Shown here: positions 31,890-33,207 of the stretch, in pieces | How positions within the stretch are numbered: the stretch's first letter is position 1 | How the letters are laid out: the number at the start of each line of letters is the position of its first letter | Source: Mycobacterium arosiense ATCC BAA-1401 = DSM 45069 | Lineage (GTDB): Bacteria > Actinomycetota > Actinomycetes > Mycobacteriales > Mycobacteriaceae | Direction: 5' to 3' | Length of the DNA: 33,207 bases | NCBI RefSeq assembly: GCF_002086125.1 | Contig: NZ_MVHG01000058.1 | Span: 1 to 33,207 of the forward strand | The notes under the pieces: generated by a model | Seen by the model: only the letters and a program-made list of their open reading frames with translations | Databases searched by the model: none | What the model was told of the DNA's origin: nothing | Position numbers and translations under genes: made by a program

Positions 31890-32458
31890 TGGCCTCGACG
31901 CGTGCCGGATCGCGCGGTAGAAACAGTGCCCGCATCGTCGTGGCCGTGCTGATCGCGGCGCTGTTGGTCTTGACGGGTTGTTCCCGCTCGATCGGGGGCA
32001 ACGCGGTCAAGGCGGGCGGCAATGTGCCCCGCAACAACAACTCTCAGCAGCAGTATCCGAACCTGCTCAAGGAATGTGAGGTCTTGACCAGCGACATCCT
32101 GGCCAAGACGGTGGGTGCCGACCCGCTCGACATTCAGAGCACGTTCGTCGGTGCGATCTGCCGCTGGCAGGCGGCCAATCCGGCCGGCCTGATCGACATC
32201 ACCCGGTTCTGGTTCGAGCAGGGCAGCCTGTCCAATGAGCGCAAGGTCGCTGAATTCTTGAAGTACAAGATCGAGACGCGTTCGATCGCCGGCATCGACT
32301 CGATCGTGATGCGGCCCGACGACCCGAACGGTGCGTGCGGCGTGGCCAGCGATGCCGCCGGGGTGGTCGGATGGTGGATCAACCCGCAGGCGCCGGGCAT
32401 CGACGCGTGCGGTCAGGCCATCAAGCTGATGGAGCTGACGCTGGCCACCAACTCCTGA
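31886..32458 (+). CDS. lprC: Lipoprotein LprC (DUF3558)
   Basis: A 190-residue lipoprotein paralogous in fold to LprB. The signal has a basic region, then ARIVVAVLIAALL, and lipobox VLTGC with Cys32. Mature DUF3558 features: LLKECEVLTSDILAKTVG, FVGAICRWQAANPAGLIDIT and FEQGSLSNERKVAEFLKY, plus a C-terminal cysteine pair (GACGV and DACGQA). The ATG at 31886 forms an ATGA overlap with the lprB stop, so the two are translationally coupled; a second ATG follows at once (31889). It matches Rv1275 by position and lipobox. It converges with sixA across the 55-bp duplication. Confidence 0.9.
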   Translation: MMASTRAGSRGRNSARIVVAVLIAALLVLTGCSRSIGGNAVKAGGNVPRNNNSQQQYPNLLKECEVLTSDILAKTVGADPLDIQSTFVGAICRWQAANPAGLIDITRFWFEQGSLSNERKVAEFLKYKIETRSIAGIDSIVMRPDDPNGACGVASDAAGVVGWWINPQAPGIDACGQAIKLMELTLATNS

Positions 32459-32465
32459 TCAGTAA

Positions 32466-32575
32466 GCGGCGATCGCAAGGGCGGCGAAGCCGGGCGCAGC
32501 GGGTCGCCGCCATCGACTCAGCGGCGATCGCAAGGGCGGCGAAGCCGGGCGCAGCGGGTCGCCGCCATCGACTCA
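32466..32575. repeat. Perfect 55-bp tandem duplication with hairpin potential
   Basis: Two identical 55-bp copies, 32466-32520 and 32521-32575, lie between convergent lprC and sixA. Each contains GGCGGCGA and TCGCCGCC around 16 nt, an 8-bp stem readable from both strands, so the element may end transcription from both sides, though no T-run follows. The last bases of copy 2 are the sixA stop codon (TCA on the plus strand, 32573-32575). The motif resembles dispersed mycobacterial intergenic repeats. Confidence 0.92.
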
Positions 32576-33076
32576 GCGTGGCACCTCGAAGTCGATCAGC
32601 GTTGCCACGCCGAGTTCCACCTCTTTCCATGCGCCCGGCACCGTGAGCACCGCGATCGCCGACGTCGGAAACTTAGCCGAAATCCGTTCGGCGGCGCCGA
32701 CATTCGTATCTCCGGCGCGGCCCAATCCCAGCGCCAGGGCCGACATCGTCGGCTCGTGCCCGATGACCAGCAGGGTGCTGACGGCATCGTCCACCATGTT
32801 GATCTCGTCGATCAGCGTGCCGGGAGTGCTGGCGTAGAGGCGCTCGCTGTATCGCACCGGCGCATCGACGCCGGTGTTGAGCAGCGTCTGACGGGTGCGC
32901 GTCGCCGTGGAGCACAGCACGCCATCGATGGCGGGCGCGTTGGCGCGCAGCCAGTCGCCGGCCAAGCCGGCCTGCCGGATGCCGCGGGGCGCTAACGGCC
33001 GATCGTGGTCGGCGACGCCGGGCGGGTAACCGGACTTCGCGTGCCGCATCAACAACAAGGTGCGCTGACCAGTCAC
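32573..33076 (-). CDS. SixA-like phosphohistidine phosphatase, histidine phosphatase superfamily (Rv1276c type)
   Basis: A 167-residue enzyme of the histidine phosphatase (phosphoglycerate mutase-like) superfamily. The RHG-type motif is LLLMRHAKSG with catalytic His12 and Arg11. A second conserved arginine lies in TATRTRQT, and the second catalytic histidine is His107 in VIGHEPT. It is short, like E. coli SixA, which dephosphorylates phosphohistidine, but the substrate in mycobacteria is unknown. The GTG start at 33076 has no Shine-Dalgarno; TAACCT lies 8 nt upstream, suggesting a leaderless message. It sits only 15 bp after the stop of a 13E12-type gene on the same strand. Confidence 0.88.
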   Translation of the reverse strand: MTGQRTLLLMRHAKSGYPPGVADHDRPLAPRGIRQAGLAGDWLRANAPAIDGVLCSTATRTRQTLLNTGVDAPVRYSERLYASTPGTLIDEINMVDDAVSTLLVIGHEPTMSALALGLGRAGDTNVGAAERISAKFPTSAIAVLTVPGAWKEVELGVATLIDFEVPR

Positions 33077-33084
33077 GAGGGATC

Positions 33085-33090
33085 AGGTTA
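33085..33090 (-). promoter_or_regulatory. Candidate -10 element for the sixA-like gene
   Basis: TAACCT on the minus strand fits TANNNT and ends 8 nt before the GTG at 33076. It is squeezed into the 15-bp gap behind the 13E12-type gene, so the -35 would lie in that gene's last codons. Confidence 0.35.
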
Positions 33091-33091
33091 A

Positions 33092-33207
33092 TCAGTCCGG
33101 CGGCAAGTCGTGGTCATCGCGATCGCTGCCGAGCAGTTTTTCGGGGTGGTGGAAGGTGTTGGTGCGGGGTTGGCCGCGGTCGAGGTGTGGGGGTGGGATC
33201 CATTGGG
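33092..33207 (-). CDS. 13E12 repeat family protein (DUF222/HNH endonuclease), C-terminal fragment
   Basis: The last 37 codons of a gene that runs off the right edge. The translation contains QWIPPPHLDRGQPRTNTFHH followed by PEKLL, the characteristic C-terminus of mycobacterial 13E12 proteins, which carry DUF222 and an HNH nuclease domain. These occur in many copies per genome and are associated with mobile repeats. The stop is TGA at 33094-33092. In M. tuberculosis a different gene (Rv1277, nuclease-like) follows Rv1276c, so synteny ends here. Only the tail is visible; whether the rest is intact is unknown. Confidence 0.8.
   Translation of the reverse strand, partial: QWIPPPHLDRGQPRTNTFHHPEKLLGSDRDDHDLPPD

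Noticed and set aside
1..33207. tRNA, rRNA or complete insertion sequence
   Set aside because: No cloverleaf-like sequences, rRNA blocks, transposase motifs or long terminal inverted repeats were noticed by eye; short or divergent ones could be missed without a search.

Overview
The window is chromosomal DNA of a Mycobacterium, most likely a slow grower. GC content is high throughout. From the left edge to the right, the genes follow the Mycobacterium tuberculosis order Rv1248c to Rv1276c, recognised from protein motifs and remembered family sequences, not from a search. No rRNA, tRNA, CRISPR array or complete insertion sequence is visible. The right edge enters a protein of the 13E12 repeat family (DUF222/HNH), which breaks synteny there.

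Layout. 1-6.8 kb: N-terminus of 2-oxoglutarate dehydrogenase/decarboxylase Kgd, an EcsC-like membrane protein, a 14-TM drug-efflux-type MFS protein with a long charged tail, and a very large nuclease-helicase fusion. 6.9-10.7 kb: lipoprotein LprE, a 57-bp tandem repeat filling most of the divergent promoter region, RNA helicase DeaD, and an acyltransferase 3 membrane protein. 10.7-15.3 kb (minus strand): Tap efflux pump, a GlcD-type flavoprotein, CYP130 and its TetR regulator, with a perfect inverted repeat over the cyp130 start. 15.3-18.4 kb: UdgB uracil-DNA glycosylase, an FAD monooxygenase and a luciferase-like flavin oxidoreductase. 18.4-22.3 kb: a 1308-residue membrane c-di-GMP enzyme built from two related membrane-GGDEF modules plus an EAL domain. 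22.4-26.9 kb: a HIT protein, amidase AmiB2, a hypoxanthine-type DNA glycosylase, a pH-sensing-type adenylyl cyclase (Rv1264 type), a candidate Mcr11-type sRNA region and AbmR. 27.0-33.1 kb: a secreted DUF732 protein, a heterodimeric ABC exporter, lipoproteins LprB and LprC, a 55-bp tandem duplication and a SixA-like phosphohistidine phosphatase.

How the genes work together. Two nucleotide second-messenger systems lie about 2.6 kb apart: c-di-GMP (dual-module GGDEF/EAL protein) and cAMP (cyclase, then AbmR with its divergent sRNA region). Three DNA-repair or processing enzymes are interspersed (RecB-like nuclease-helicase, family 5 UDG, family 6-type glycosylase). Envelope and efflux functions recur: MFS, Tap, an ABC pair and three lipoproteins. 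Many starts have the form TANNNT plus 5-9 nt directly before ATG/GTG, the mycobacterial leaderless arrangement.

Differences from M. tuberculosis at this locus: the pknH-embR-Rv1268c-Rv1269c-lprA block is absent between abmR and the DUF732 gene; the Rv1261c position holds the LLM oxidoreductase and the c-di-GMP protein; an extra DNA glycosylase sits after amiB2; and a 13E12 element follows sixA. The strongest candidate for something not well described is the c-di-GMP protein. Its apparently active GGDEF lacks the inhibitory I-site, while its degenerate GGDEF keeps one next to a complete EAL domain.
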